DNA from: an uncultured Sphingomonas sp.
GTDB lineage: Bacteria; Pseudomonadota; Alphaproteobacteria; Sphingomonadales; Sphingomonadaceae
Length of the DNA stretch: 64,000 nt
Reading direction: 5' to 3'
NCBI RefSeq assembly: GCF_936927845.1
Contig: NZ_CAKZHV010000059.1
Coordinates: forward strand, 5,001-69,000
Program-made: the position numbers and the translations under genes
Shown: positions 8,531-16,532 of the stretch, piece by piece
Position numbering within the stretch: position 1 is the first letter of the stretch
Layout of the letters: every line of letters starts with the position of its first letter
The notes under the pieces: generated by a model
Database searches by the model: none
What the model saw: the letters and a program-made list of their open reading frames with translations, nothing else
What the model was told of the DNA's origin: nothing

Positions 8531-9727
8531 ATGAAATCGATCGACCGCTACATGGCCCGGCTGATCGCGCTGCCATTGTTCTCTACCCTGTTCATCGCCG
8601 CGATGCTGCTGATCCTGGATCGCATTCGGCGCTTGTTCGACTTCGTCGCAACGCAGGGCGGACCGGTGAGCGTGGTGTGGAAGATGCTTGCCAACCTGCT
8701 GCCCGAATATCTCGGGCTCGGCATTCCGATCGGCCTGATGCTGGGGGTCCTGCTCGCCTTTCGCCGCATCGCGACGTCGAGCGAGCTCGACGTGATGCGC
8801 GGCGTCGGTATGAGCTACGCGCGCCTGCTGCGCGTGCCGTACATGTACGCGATCGTGCTGGCGGCGGCGAACATCGCGATCGTCGGCTACGTCCAGCCGA
8901 TCGCGCGCTACAATTACGAGAAACTGCGCTTCGAACTGCGCACCGGCGCGCTCGGCGCCTCGGTCAAGGTGGGAGAATTCACCCATCTGGGCGACCGCAT
9001 GACGATGCGGATAGAGGGCAGCCGCGACAAGGGACGCAAGCTTTCGGGCATCTTCGTCCATGCGCAGACGCCCAAGGGCGACTGGGTCGGGGTGACCGCG
9101 GAGGGCGGACAGTTCCTCGCCACCGACGATCCGAACGTCATCATCTTCCGACTGACCAACGGTACCCTCATCCACAACCGCGCCGACTTCCCGACGCCGC
9201 GCACCTTGTCCTTCTCGTCGCACGACCTGCCGATCGACCTGCCCAAGTTCGAGAGCTTCCGCAGCCGCGGCGGCAAGAACCTGGAATATACGCTGCCGCA
9301 GCTCGCCAAACTGGGTCACGCAGGCGGTACCGAGGAGCAGCGCGACAGTAGCCGGTCGGAATTCCACTTCCGCCTGGCCGAGGTCGTGTCGATGTTCCTG
9401 CTGCCGCTACTCGCGGTGGCGCTGGGTGTCCCACCCAAACGATCCAGCTCCGCGCTGGGCGTCTTCCTGTCGATCGTGATGGTCGTGACCTATCACAAGG
9501 TGAACCAATATGCCGCAAGCGTCGGGGAGCGCGGCGCGATCGATCCGCTGATCGCCTTGTGGGTGCCGTTCCTCGTTTTCGCCGGGCTGATCTTCTGGAT
9601 GTACTACACCATCGCCTACGTCCCCGGCGGCCAGCCGATCGGTGCGCTGGAGCGCTTCTTCGCCAAGACCTGGAAGCTGATCGTGCGCTACCTGCCGGGC
9701 CGCAATCGTACCGGAGCGGCGGCATGA
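8531..9727 (+). CDS. LptF-like (YjgP/YjgQ family) permease
   Basis: 398 residues. The layout is that of LptF/LptG: two N-terminal membrane helices and a cytoplasmic loop (the GLGIPIGLMLGVLLAFRRIATSSELDVMR region, which docks the LptB ATPase), a large beta-rich periplasmic domain (about 125-290), and three to four C-terminal helices. Known: LptF and LptG pull LPS from the inner membrane through LptB2FG. Inferred: in a sphingomonad the cargo may instead be a glycosphingolipid, because this pair lies between spt and the ceramide synthase gene. It overlaps the partner gene by 4 bp (ATGA). The call as LptF rather than LptG rests on gene order only. Confidence 0.85.
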   Translation: MKSIDRYMARLIALPLFSTLFIAAMLLILDRIRRLFDFVATQGGPVSVVWKMLANLLPEYLGLGIPIGLMLGVLLAFRRIATSSELDVMRGVGMSYARLLRVPYMYAIVLAAANIAIVGYVQPIARYNYEKLRFELRTGALGASVKVGEFTHLGDRMTMRIEGSRDKGRKLSGIFVHAQTPKGDWVGVTAEGGQFLATDDPNVIIFRLTNGTLIHNRADFPTPRTLSFSSHDLPIDLPKFESFRSRGGKNLEYTLPQLAKLGHAGGTEEQRDSSRSEFHFRLAEVVSMFLLPLLAVALGVPPKRSSSALGVFLSIVMVVTYHKVNQYAASVGERGAIDPLIALWVPFLVFAGLIFWMYYTIAYVPGGQPIGALERFFAKTWKLIVRYLPGRNRTGAAA

Positions 9728-10818
9728 AGGGTTTTTTTCCCTCGCGCACCGTTGCGCTCTACATGGCGCGGCTGTTCCTTACGCGCACCTTCGGCATTCT
9801 CGCGGGGCTGGTGCTGGTGCTCCAGGCACTCGATCTGCTGAGCGAATCGGGCAAGATCCTGTCGGTCGCGGGCAACGGCGATGCCGAAGTGTGGCGCTAC
9901 GTCGGACTGCGGCTGCCGCAGATCGTCTCGACCTTTCTGCCCTTCTCCGTGTTGCTCGGCACGATCCTGACGCTGATCACCATGAACGCGAACAGCGAGG
10001 TCATCGCACTCAAGGCGGCGGGGTTGTCCGCCCACCAACTGCTCGCGCCATTGATCCTCGCCAGCCTGGGCGTCGCCGCCGTCACCTTTGTCTTCACCGA
10101 TCGCGTCGTCAGCCGATCGACCGCGACCCTGTCGCAGTGGCAGAAGGTCAATTACGGCCCCCTGCCCGTCGACCGCGGCGAACGCTCCAACGTGTGGGTG
10201 TTGTCAGGCGAGGATCTGATCCAGGTCGATCAGATCAAAGGCCGCGGCGATCAGGCGCAACTGGGCGGCGTCACCGTCTACCTTCGCTCGCCGACCGGCG
10301 GTTTGCGCGGGTTGCTGACCGCGCCCAACGGGCGCCGCTCGGGGGATGGCTGGCGCATCTGGCCGACCAAGCGATTCGAAGTGGCGAGCGGGCGTGTCCA
10401 GATGGTCGGCGAACAGATCATCGGCCGCGGGGTACGGACCGATCAGTTCACGCTCGCGACCGTCGATGCCGACAGCCTGTCGTTCGGCGCGCTACGCAGT
10501 GCGATCAACGATCTGGAAGAAGCCGGACGCCCGGTGAAAGCGCTGGAGGGATCGCTGTGGCACAAGCTGTCGGCGCCGCTTTCGTCGGTGCTGATGCCGT
10601 TGCTCGGAGCAGTCGCCGCGTTCGGTATCGCGCGCTCGGGACAGTTGTTCGTCCGCGCGGTGATCGGGATGGCGTTGGGCTTCGCTTATTTCGTCGCCGA
10701 CAATTTCGCGCTCGCGATGGGCAATCTCGGCGCCTATCCGCCCTTCCTCGCTGCCTGGGCGCCGTTCCTGCTGTTCCTGCTGATCGGCGAGGCGGTGCTG
10801 CTGCGGACCGAAGAATAG
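9724..10818 (+). CDS. LptG-like (YjgP/YjgQ family) permease
   Basis: 364 residues, partner of the preceding permease. It has two N-terminal helices (LFLTRTFGILAGLVLVLQALDLL, and a second ending at the NSEVIALKAAGLS coupling loop), a periplasmic beta-jellyroll domain (about 130-260), and C-terminal helices (PLSSVLMPLLGAVAAFGIA and on). SEVIALKAAG is the family's cytoplasmic coupling region. ATG 9724 overlaps the upstream stop, so the two are made together in equal amounts, as expected for a heterodimer. No LptB or LptC gene is seen in this window; those parts would come from elsewhere. Confidence 0.87.
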   Translation: MKGFFPSRTVALYMARLFLTRTFGILAGLVLVLQALDLLSESGKILSVAGNGDAEVWRYVGLRLPQIVSTFLPFSVLLGTILTLITMNANSEVIALKAAGLSAHQLLAPLILASLGVAAVTFVFTDRVVSRSTATLSQWQKVNYGPLPVDRGERSNVWVLSGEDLIQVDQIKGRGDQAQLGGVTVYLRSPTGGLRGLLTAPNGRRSGDGWRIWPTKRFEVASGRVQMVGEQIIGRGVRTDQFTLATVDADSLSFGALRSAINDLEEAGRPVKALEGSLWHKLSAPLSSVLMPLLGAVAAFGIARSGQLFVRAVIGMALGFAYFVADNFALAMGNLGAYPPFLAAWAPFLLFLLIGEAVLLRTEE

Positions 10819-10853
10819 AAAAAAGGGCGGCGTCTTGATCGAAACGCCGTCCC
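10819..10853 (-). terminator. Terminator of the desaturase gene
   Basis: Read on the minus strand, a 9-bp GC-rich stem with one bulged base (GGGxCGGCGT paired with ACGCCGCCC) ends in six T residues (A run at 10819-10824 on the plus strand). It therefore stops transcripts coming from the desaturase. On the plus strand the same stem lacks a T tail, but it may still help end the permease transcript. Confidence 0.75.
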
Positions 10854-10875
10854 TTCTGGTCCTCTGCTTACTTCG

Positions 10876-11967
10876 TCAGCGCGGCCGGATCGTCGCCACT
10901 GCCAACTTACCGACAAGGCCGGGCAGTCCCTTGTAGCTCGCCTTGTGATAGGGCGATGCGGGCTCCAGCACCTTTGACAAACGGCGGTGCGCCTCTGCCA
11001 GCGAGTGGTAGGGCAGACCCGGCAGCAAATGGTGGAGCGCGTGGTAGCGCAGCCCCACCGGCGCCCACAGCACCGGCAGCAGCGCGGGCGGCGGCACGTT
11101 GACGGTGTCGAGATACTGCGCGGTGACGCTCATCGCCTCGCCCTCATTCTCCCACAGATGCGCAACAAGTGTGCGGACCTGATTGATCAGCGCGACACCC
11201 GCCCCCACCACCATGAAGACCGCGAACGCCTTGAACGGGATCACGCCAGTCGCCGTCAGCACGATCAACGCGAGCGCCCACACGGCCGTCGCTGCCTCAA
11301 GCCGGACCCAGCGCGCGCGCTCCTCGCCTTCGGGCATGCGGCGGCGGAACGAGGGGTTGATCGACAGCGCCGAATAACGCGACACCACGGCGGTGCGCAG
11401 CCGCGGCGACACGGCAGACAACGGCGCGAGAATCGCGTAGCGGATCAGTAGGCCGACCGGCGCGAGCAGCGACACGATCACGAACACCGGCAACGTCCAC
11501 GGCTTCATCAGCGCAAGCGGCAGATACTCGGGATCCTCCGACGTTCCGTAACGCGTCTTGGCGTGGTGCAGGTTATGCACGCCCTCGTACATGAACGACG
11601 GAATCATCATCGGCACGCCGATCAGTGCGTTCCAACCGGTGCGGAAACCGCGCATGTTGGCGTGCTTCATGTGCGTCAGCTCATGGATCATGCTCATGCC
11701 GCGGTACAGCGCGAGCATCGACACCAGACCAGCCGCGATCATCACTGCGGTCGACGCGGTGAGAACAGCGAGCGCGAGTGCGGCATAGCCGACGACCGAC
11801 GATGCGATCAGGTCGGCCCAGTAGATGCCGGCCCGCGGCTGGACGAGATCGCGCGTCAACTCGGCGGCCGTGCGCAGCATCGCCTTGTCGTCGGGAATGC
11901 GCGTGCGGACGCTCGCTGCCTCGGCAGGCACGCGGTCGAGGGTCATGCTGGTCATGGCTTGGTCCAT
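10876..11967 (-). CDS. Membrane fatty-acid desaturase/hydroxylase-family protein
   Basis: 363 residues with the three histidine clusters of the di-iron membrane desaturase family: HELTH, HNLHH and HALHH. Long hydrophobic stretches lie near 55-90, 150-190 and 230-265. Such enzymes desaturate or hydroxylate a lipid acyl chain using O2. It is divergent from the bCerS-like gene and convergent with the permease pair, with a 105-bp shared upstream region. Known: Sphingomonas ceramides contain unsaturated and cyclopropane long-chain bases. Inferred: this enzyme may act on a sphingoid base or its acyl chain. It could instead act on ordinary phospholipid chains or carotenoids; the family alone does not decide. 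Confidence 0.8.
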   Translation of the reverse strand: MDQAMTSMTLDRVPAEAASVRTRIPDDKAMLRTAAELTRDLVQPRAGIYWADLIASSVVGYAALALAVLTASTAVMIAAGLVSMLALYRGMSMIHELTHMKHANMRGFRTGWNALIGVPMMIPSFMYEGVHNLHHAKTRYGTSEDPEYLPLALMKPWTLPVFVIVSLLAPVGLLIRYAILAPLSAVSPRLRTAVVSRYSALSINPSFRRRMPEGEERARWVRLEAATAVWALALIVLTATGVIPFKAFAVFMVVGAGVALINQVRTLVAHLWENEGEAMSVTAQYLDTVNVPPPALLPVLWAPVGLRYHALHHLLPGLPYHSLAEAHRRLSKVLEPASPYHKASYKGLPGLVGKLAVATIRPR

Positions 11968-12072
11968 TACCTGAATATAGTGGCGACACGGTGACGCGAA
12001 CAGGCGACCACCGCCACGATGCGCCGCAAATGCTCACTCGCCATGATCGATTATGCCGTCTATTTCCCGATC

Positions 12073-13227
12073 ATGTCTGAGGCCATCCGCATCACCCCGG
12101 TCACGAGCAAGCGCGACCGCAAGACCTTCGTCGACCTGCCGTTCCGGTTATACCGCGACGATCCGAATTGGGTGCCGCCGTTGAAGGGCGAGGCGCTGGG
12201 GTTGATCACGCCGGAGAAGAACGGCTGGTACAGCCACGCCGAGGTGCAACTATTTCTCGCCTACCGCGGCGAACAGGTCGTCGGGCGCATGTCCGCGCAT
12301 ATCGATACGCTGGCCCTCACCATGCCCGCGGCGCAGGGCTTCGGACCCGGCGTCGGGCAATGGGGGCTGATGGAGGCCGAGGACGAGGGCGTGTTCCAAA
12401 CGCTGCTCGCCGCGGCCGAGGACTGGCTGCGCAGCAAGGGCATGACGCGCGCGCTCGGCCCGATCTCGCAGTCGATCTGGGAGGAACCCGGCTTGTTGGT
12501 CCAGGGCTACGATCACCCGCCGACGATCATGATGGGGCACGCGAAGGCCGAATACCGCGGCTGGATCGAACGCGCGGGCTACCGGCCGGTCAAGCAGCTC
12601 ATCACCTACGACCTCGACATCACGCAGGAGTTCCCAAAGCTCGTCAAGCGGATCATCAAGTCGGGCGAGTCGAACCCTAGCATCGTCGTACGCGAGGTCG
12701 ACAAGCGTCGCTTCGAGGAAGAGGCCGCGATCATCCTCGACATCCTGAACGATGCGTGGTCGGATAATTGGGGCTTCGTCCCCCTCACCCCGCCCGAGAT
12801 CAAGGATGTCGGGGTCAAGTTGAAGCCGATCGTGTTCAACGATCTGATCCGCATCGCCGAGCTCGACGGCAAGCCCGTTGCGTTCATGATCACGCTTCCC
12901 GACCTGAACGAAGCGATCAAGCCGCTGAATGGCTCGCTGCTGCCGTTCGGCTGGGCCAAGCTGCTGCTGTGGTTGCGTAAGCCGAAGGTTCGCACGATGC
13001 GGGTGCCCTTGATGGGGGTGCGCAAGGAACTGCAATCCTCGCGCCTCGCCAGCCAGCTCGCCTTCATGATGATCGAGGCGATCCGAAAGGCTTCGGTCGA
13101 GCATTATGGTGCCAGCCGCGGCGAGATCGGTTGGGTGCTCGACGACAATCAGGGCATGAACTCGATCGCCACCGCGATCGAGAGCAAGGTCAACAAGATC
13201 TATCAGGTGTACGAGCGCACGCTGTAA
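12073..13227 (+). CDS. bcerS: GNAT-fold N-acyltransferase, candidate bacterial ceramide synthase bCerS
   Basis: 384 residues, beginning MSEAIRITPVTSKRDR and then FRLYRDDPNWVPPL. That YRDDPNWVPP signature is typical of the large GNAT-like proteins encoded beside spt in alphaproteobacteria. One of these, CCNA_01212 in Caulobacter, was shown to be the ceramide synthase that N-acylates the sphingoid base or its keto form. Acetyl-CoA-type fold features are weak, as expected for a long-chain enzyme. The start at 12073 matches the expected homologue start; an earlier ATG at 12043 is open but adds an odd hydrophobic tail. The gene lies about 5.6 kb from spt, past the kinase and the permease pair. The role is by context and remembered similarity. 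Confidence 0.72.
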   Translation: MSEAIRITPVTSKRDRKTFVDLPFRLYRDDPNWVPPLKGEALGLITPEKNGWYSHAEVQLFLAYRGEQVVGRMSAHIDTLALTMPAAQGFGPGVGQWGLMEAEDEGVFQTLLAAAEDWLRSKGMTRALGPISQSIWEEPGLLVQGYDHPPTIMMGHAKAEYRGWIERAGYRPVKQLITYDLDITQEFPKLVKRIIKSGESNPSIVVREVDKRRFEEEAAIILDILNDAWSDNWGFVPLTPPEIKDVGVKLKPIVFNDLIRIAELDGKPVAFMITLPDLNEAIKPLNGSLLPFGWAKLLLWLRKPKVRTMRVPLMGVRKELQSSRLASQLAFMMIEAIRKASVEHYGASRGEIGWVLDDNQGMNSIATAIESKVNKIYQVYERTL

Positions 13228-13273
13228 CGGCCATGCCGACGCAGCATCAACCGCTACGTCGGCGCGGCCATCG

Positions 13274-13519
13274 TCACCGCTTCGCTAGCGCGAGCACGTC
13301 GACGTCACGGGCCTTCCACTGCTCGGCGGTTCGGCACTCGTGCCGAAGGATCATCGATCCCGGAACCTCCATCTTCAGGCAATAGCGCGGACCAGGCGTA
13401 ACAGCCTGCACAGGGGCGGTGAGTTCGGTAGCAGGCGGCGGTGGGGCCTTCGGCTCGGCATTGGCGGCGGTGCCGGCGATCGAGGCGAACAGCACGGCGA
13501 TGACAGCAGTCGATTTCAT
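13274..13519 (-). CDS. Small secreted protein of unknown function
   Basis: 81 residues. ATG at 13519 has GGGAGAG upstream; the frame is open further but only in unlikely sequence. The N-terminus is a clear Sec signal peptide (MKSTAVIAVLFASIAGTAANA, cut after ANA). The mature part is a proline/alanine-rich stretch and then PRYCLKMEVPGSMILRHECRTAEQWKA, with two cysteines that could form a disulfide in the periplasm. I recognise proteins with this CLK-x-G-S-R-I-x-R-x-C-x-T-x-x-W pattern as common in Sphingomonadales, but no function is known to me. Confidence 0.7.
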   Translation of the reverse strand: MKSTAVIAVLFASIAGTAANAEPKAPPPPATELTAPVQAVTPGPRYCLKMEVPGSMILRHECRTAEQWKARDVDVLALAKR

Positions 13520-13663
13520 GGTAGCTCTCCCAACGGCTCCGTGCCGTTGCGAAAGGCTTTGCACTGGTCGTGCCAGTCTTCGCTTACTGGATTATCAACA
13601 ACTTACCAGGTGTAGCGTCACAACAATACACCAGTGTTTGGCAGATTGCGCCGGCAGTTGGCG

Positions 13664-14482
13664 TCAGAACACGAACGCACCGCCGAGCGCGAGGCGCAGG
13701 TCGGGCGTGTTGCGGTTGAGCCCGGCGACGGCAAGCACGTCGAATTGCGTCCGCTTGGTCGGTTGCCACGCCAGCGAGCCCGCGAGCTGGGCCATGGTGA
13801 CGTGCTGCGCGGGATCATTGTCACGCTCGAGCAGGAAGTCACCGAAGGCGGTCACGCTGCTAGAGATCGTATAGCCGACTTCAACGATCCCGCTCGCGTC
13901 GAAGTGGCGGCCGTGGCGATCCTCGTCCGCCTGCGCCGCCGCCTGCCCCGTGAAGCCGAGGCTCCACGTGTCGTTGACCTCGTAAACGACCGGGACCACT
14001 GCGCCGGCCGACCAAGTGCCGTCGCTGATCTCTCCGCGTCCAGTCGGCAGCGTCACGAACGGCTGCACCGCGGTCGAAAGCCCGTGTCCGTCAGAATGGG
14101 TGATGTTCTGTCGCACCGCGAGCATGACGTCGCTGATCCCCGACACGCGCGACACCGCACCACTTGCCTTATCGCGCGTGCGCTGCACCACCTGCGGGCT
14201 CCAGCCGATCTGGAACTCCGTTTTCGGCCCCACGCCGATCCGCGCGAGCGTGTCGACGAAGCGTATCGCGTCGACGCGCTCGTCGGCGTTATCGTCGACC
14301 TGCCAGTCGACGCCGGACATTTCGACCTGCACCTGACCCGGCAAGGTCGTGCATCCGCTCGAGCCCAGGCTGGGGCGATTGGGGCAGAACCGCTCATCGT
14401 CGCGCTGTTGCGCCGCGGCTGGTGACACCAGCGCGGCCGCACCCACGCACGCGGCAAACAGCAGCGCGCGATGCCGCTTCAC
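13664..14482 (-). CDS. Outer-membrane beta-barrel protein (phenol MetA-like transporter family)
   Basis: 272 residues. The GTG start at 14482 overlaps the xthA stop (GTGA). A signal peptide (ALLFAACVGAAALVSPAAAQ) is followed by a mature protein of alternating beta strands such as FQIGWSPQVVQRTRD, VMLAVRQNITHSD and SLGFTGQAAAQ, ending in the aromatic GGAFVF that fits the C-terminal insertion signal of an outer-membrane barrel. It looks like the 'putative MetA-pathway of phenol degradation' transporter family, whose substrates are not really known. Translation coupled to a DNA-repair gene suggests no shared function. Confidence 0.65.
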   Translation of the reverse strand: MKRHRALLFAACVGAAALVSPAAAQQRDDERFCPNRPSLGSSGCTTLPGQVQVEMSGVDWQVDDNADERVDAIRFVDTLARIGVGPKTEFQIGWSPQVVQRTRDKASGAVSRVSGISDVMLAVRQNITHSDGHGLSTAVQPFVTLPTGRGEISDGTWSAGAVVPVVYEVNDTWSLGFTGQAAAQADEDRHGRHFDASGIVEVGYTISSSVTAFGDFLLERDNDPAQHVTMAQLAGSLAWQPTKRTQFDVLAVAGLNRNTPDLRLALGGAFVF

Positions 14483-15249
14483 GACAGCCGCACCCAGGTC
14501 GGCGCGTGGTCGCTCGCCTTTTCGCGCCCACGATAGGCCTTGTCGACGTTCGCGTCCTGCAAGCGGTCGGCGACCGCCGGACTGAGCAGCAGATGGTCGA
14601 TGCGGAAGCCCGCGTCGCGCTGCCACGCACCGGCCTGATAGTCCCAGAACGTCCACACGCCGCCGCGCGGATGGCGGCTGCGTAGCGCGTCGGTCCAGCC
14701 TTGCGCGACGAGCGCGCGGTAGCCCTGCCGGCTCTCCGGTTGCATCAACGCGTCGCTCGCCATCGCCGACACGGAGAAGGTGTCGTCATCATTGGGGATG
14801 ACGTTGTAGTCACCCGCGATCACCGCCGGCACCTCGGCGTCGAGCAGCACCTGCGCGCGCGCGCGGAGCCGATCGATCCAGCGCAGCTTGTAGTCGAACT
14901 TCGGCCCAGGCTGGGGATTGCCGTTGGGCAGGTAGATCGAGGCGACCACCAGACTGTCGACCTCGCATTCGAGATAGCGGCTGTGATCGTCCTCGGGCTC
15001 ACCCTCCAGCCCGCGCTGGCGCTCGACCGGGTCGCGCCCGCGCGCGAGCACGGCGACGCCGTTGAAGCCTTTCTGCCCGTGCCACACCGCGCCGTAGCCG
15101 GCGTCGCGGATCGCGGCCTCGGGAAAGGTTTCGTCCGACGATTTCAGTTCCTGCAGGCACACCACGTCGGGCTGCTGCTCGGCGAGATATTCGACCAGCC
15201 GCTCGAGCCGCGCCTTGATCCCGTTGACGTTGTAGGTGACGATCTTCAC
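14479..15249 (-). CDS. xthA: Exodeoxyribonuclease III
   Basis: 256 residues of the endonuclease/exonuclease/phosphatase fold. It cuts at abasic sites and trims 3' ends in base excision repair. Seen: KIVTYNVNGIKARL at the start, the metal-binding Glu in LQELKSSDE, GDYNVIPNDDD in the middle, and the catalytic SDHAPTWV at the end. GTG at 15249 begins just before the first strand and was preferred over an extension into erpA. It lies 11 bp after erpA on the same strand and overlaps the next gene by 4 bp. If the sigma-EcfG-like site before erpA is real, this repair gene would be stress-induced. Confidence 0.93.
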   Translation of the reverse strand: MKIVTYNVNGIKARLERLVEYLAEQQPDVVCLQELKSSDETFPEAAIRDAGYGAVWHGQKGFNGVAVLARGRDPVERQRGLEGEPEDDHSRYLECEVDSLVVASIYLPNGNPQPGPKFDYKLRWIDRLRARAQVLLDAEVPAVIAGDYNVIPNDDDTFSVSAMASDALMQPESRQGYRALVAQGWTDALRSRHPRGGVWTFWDYQAGAWQRDAGFRIDHLLLSPAVADRLQDANVDKAYRGREKASDHAPTWVRLS

Positions 15250-15260
15250 GTCACGCAGCC

Positions 15261-15599
15261 TTACACCGCGAAGCTGGTCCCGCAACCACAGCCTGATGCG
15301 GCATTCGGATTGCTTACCTGAAACGATGCGCCACCGAGCGACTCGACGTAATCGACCGCGCAGCCGCGCACGAGGTCGAGGCTCACGTCGTCGACGACCA
15401 AGCGCACGCCATCCGTTTCCGCCACCGCGTCACTCGGGTCGGCAGCGTCGGCGAAACCGAACTTGTATTGAAACCCCGAGCAGCCGCCGCCTTCAACCGA
15501 CAAACGCAGGATCGCGGGCCGGCCCTGCTTGGCGGCGATGCTGGAAACGCGTGCCGCCGCGGCGGGCGTCAGCGCGATGTCGGGTGCGAGCGTAGCCAT
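15261..15599 (-). CDS. erpA: Iron-sulfur cluster insertion protein of the ErpA/IscA type
   Basis: 112 residues of the A-type carrier (HesB/IscA) fold. The three cluster-binding cysteines are present: Cys in GGGCSGFQYKF, and the pair near the C-terminus in SGCGCG. These carriers accept Fe-S clusters from the assembly scaffold and pass them to targets. MATLAPDIALTPAAA at 15599 matches the usual start; two earlier ATGs (15605, 15608) would add three residues at most. It heads a run of minus-strand genes with xthA and the barrel protein. ErpA versus IscA cannot be told surely from sequence alone. Confidence 0.9.
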   Translation of the reverse strand: MATLAPDIALTPAAAARVSSIAAKQGRPAILRLSVEGGGCSGFQYKFGFADAADPSDAVAETDGVRLVVDDVSLDLVRGCAVDYVESLGGASFQVSNPNAASGCGCGTSFAV

Positions 15600-15632
15600 G
15601 CGCATCATGTAAGCGGGGCCGGCTGCACCCGC

Positions 15633-15658
15633 AACCGACCCCGTCACAGCCTCGTTCC
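15633..15658 (-). promoter_or_regulatory. Possible sigma-EcfG promoter before erpA-xthA
   Basis: On the minus strand GGAAC (15658-15654) is followed after 17 bases by GGTT (15636-15633), close to the GGAAC-N16/17-CGTT consensus of EcfG-type sigma factors. The predicted transcript start would give a leader of about 25-30 bases before the erpA ATG at 15599, which is well placed. One of nine consensus bases differs. Chance hits are possible. Confidence 0.35.
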
Positions 15659-15688
15659 GGAGGCGAAGTTGAGAAAGTTGAGGTTCGC

Positions 15689-16408
15689 TCAATCCTGCGG
15701 TGCGGGGCCGCCGGTCGAGACCGGGATCACGCCGACAGCGCGATCCTGCGCGGCCAGCAGATAGTCGGCGGTGGTCAGGAACGGCACCGGATTGACCGCG
15801 TGGCCGTCGATGCGGACCTCGTAATGGAGGTGCGAGCCGGTGGAACGCCCGGTTGAGCCCATCATGGCGATCAGCTGCCCGCGCTTCACGCGCGCATTGT
15901 CGGCGACGATGATGCGCGACAGGTGGCCGTAGCGCGTCGCGATGCCCTTGCCGTGGTTAATCTCGACCAGGTTGCCGTAACCACCCTGGCGGCCGGCGTG
16001 GCTGACGATGCCATCGGCGGTGGCGTAGATCGGCGTGCCGATCGGACCCGGGATATCGACGCCCGCGTGCATCGCGGCGGTGCCGCGGAACGGATCGGAG
16101 CGAATACCGAAATTGCTGGTAAACTTCAGGTTGGAGACCGGCTGGACCGAGGGGATCGCGATCGCCCCGGTGTTGCCGCCGTCGAGCTTCTTCCAGCTCA
16201 TGAACAGCGACCGGAATTGTGCGTCGGCGGCGATGTCGCCGCGCGCCTCCGAGCTGGTGGCACTGATCAGCGGGCCGCCCGCGGGCACGTGATGCGTGGT
16301 CGTGGACACCTGGGTCGTCTCGGGCGCTTCCGCGCTGGCACCACCCGAAATCATCACACCGGCCGCGGCCATCATCGTCGCGGCGGACGTCAAAGCGAGC
16401 TTAATCAT
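15689..16408 (-). CDS. M23-family (LytM/NlpD-like) metallopeptidase
   Basis: 239 residues. A signal peptide (MIKLALTSAATMMAAAG) leads to a Ser/Thr-rich spacer and then the LytM domain: FGIRSDPFRGTAAMHAGVDI carries the first zinc His and Asp, and GSHLHYEVRIDG holds the HxH zinc motif. All expected ligands are present, so this is probably an active peptidoglycan endopeptidase. The ATG at 16408 has a G-rich site upstream. The enzyme would act in the periplasm, cutting cross-links during growth or division. Confidence 0.85.
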   Translation of the reverse strand: MIKLALTSAATMMAAAGVMISGGASAEAPETTQVSTTTHHVPAGGPLISATSSEARGDIAADAQFRSLFMSWKKLDGGNTGAIAIPSVQPVSNLKFTSNFGIRSDPFRGTAAMHAGVDIPGPIGTPIYATADGIVSHAGRQGGYGNLVEINHGKGIATRYGHLSRIIVADNARVKRGQLIAMMGSTGRSTGSHLHYEVRIDGHAVNPVPFLTTADYLLAAQDRAVGVIPVSTGGPAPQD

Positions 16409-16532
16409 CAAACCCCATCGTCGATCGACCAGCCGCGCGCCCGCCCGAAGGGTCAGCGCCCGCCCGCGTGAAATGAACCTGGATCGGTAGGGACCCCCGC
16501 CCGTCCTGATGGCAGCTTTGTGGCGCAATGTG

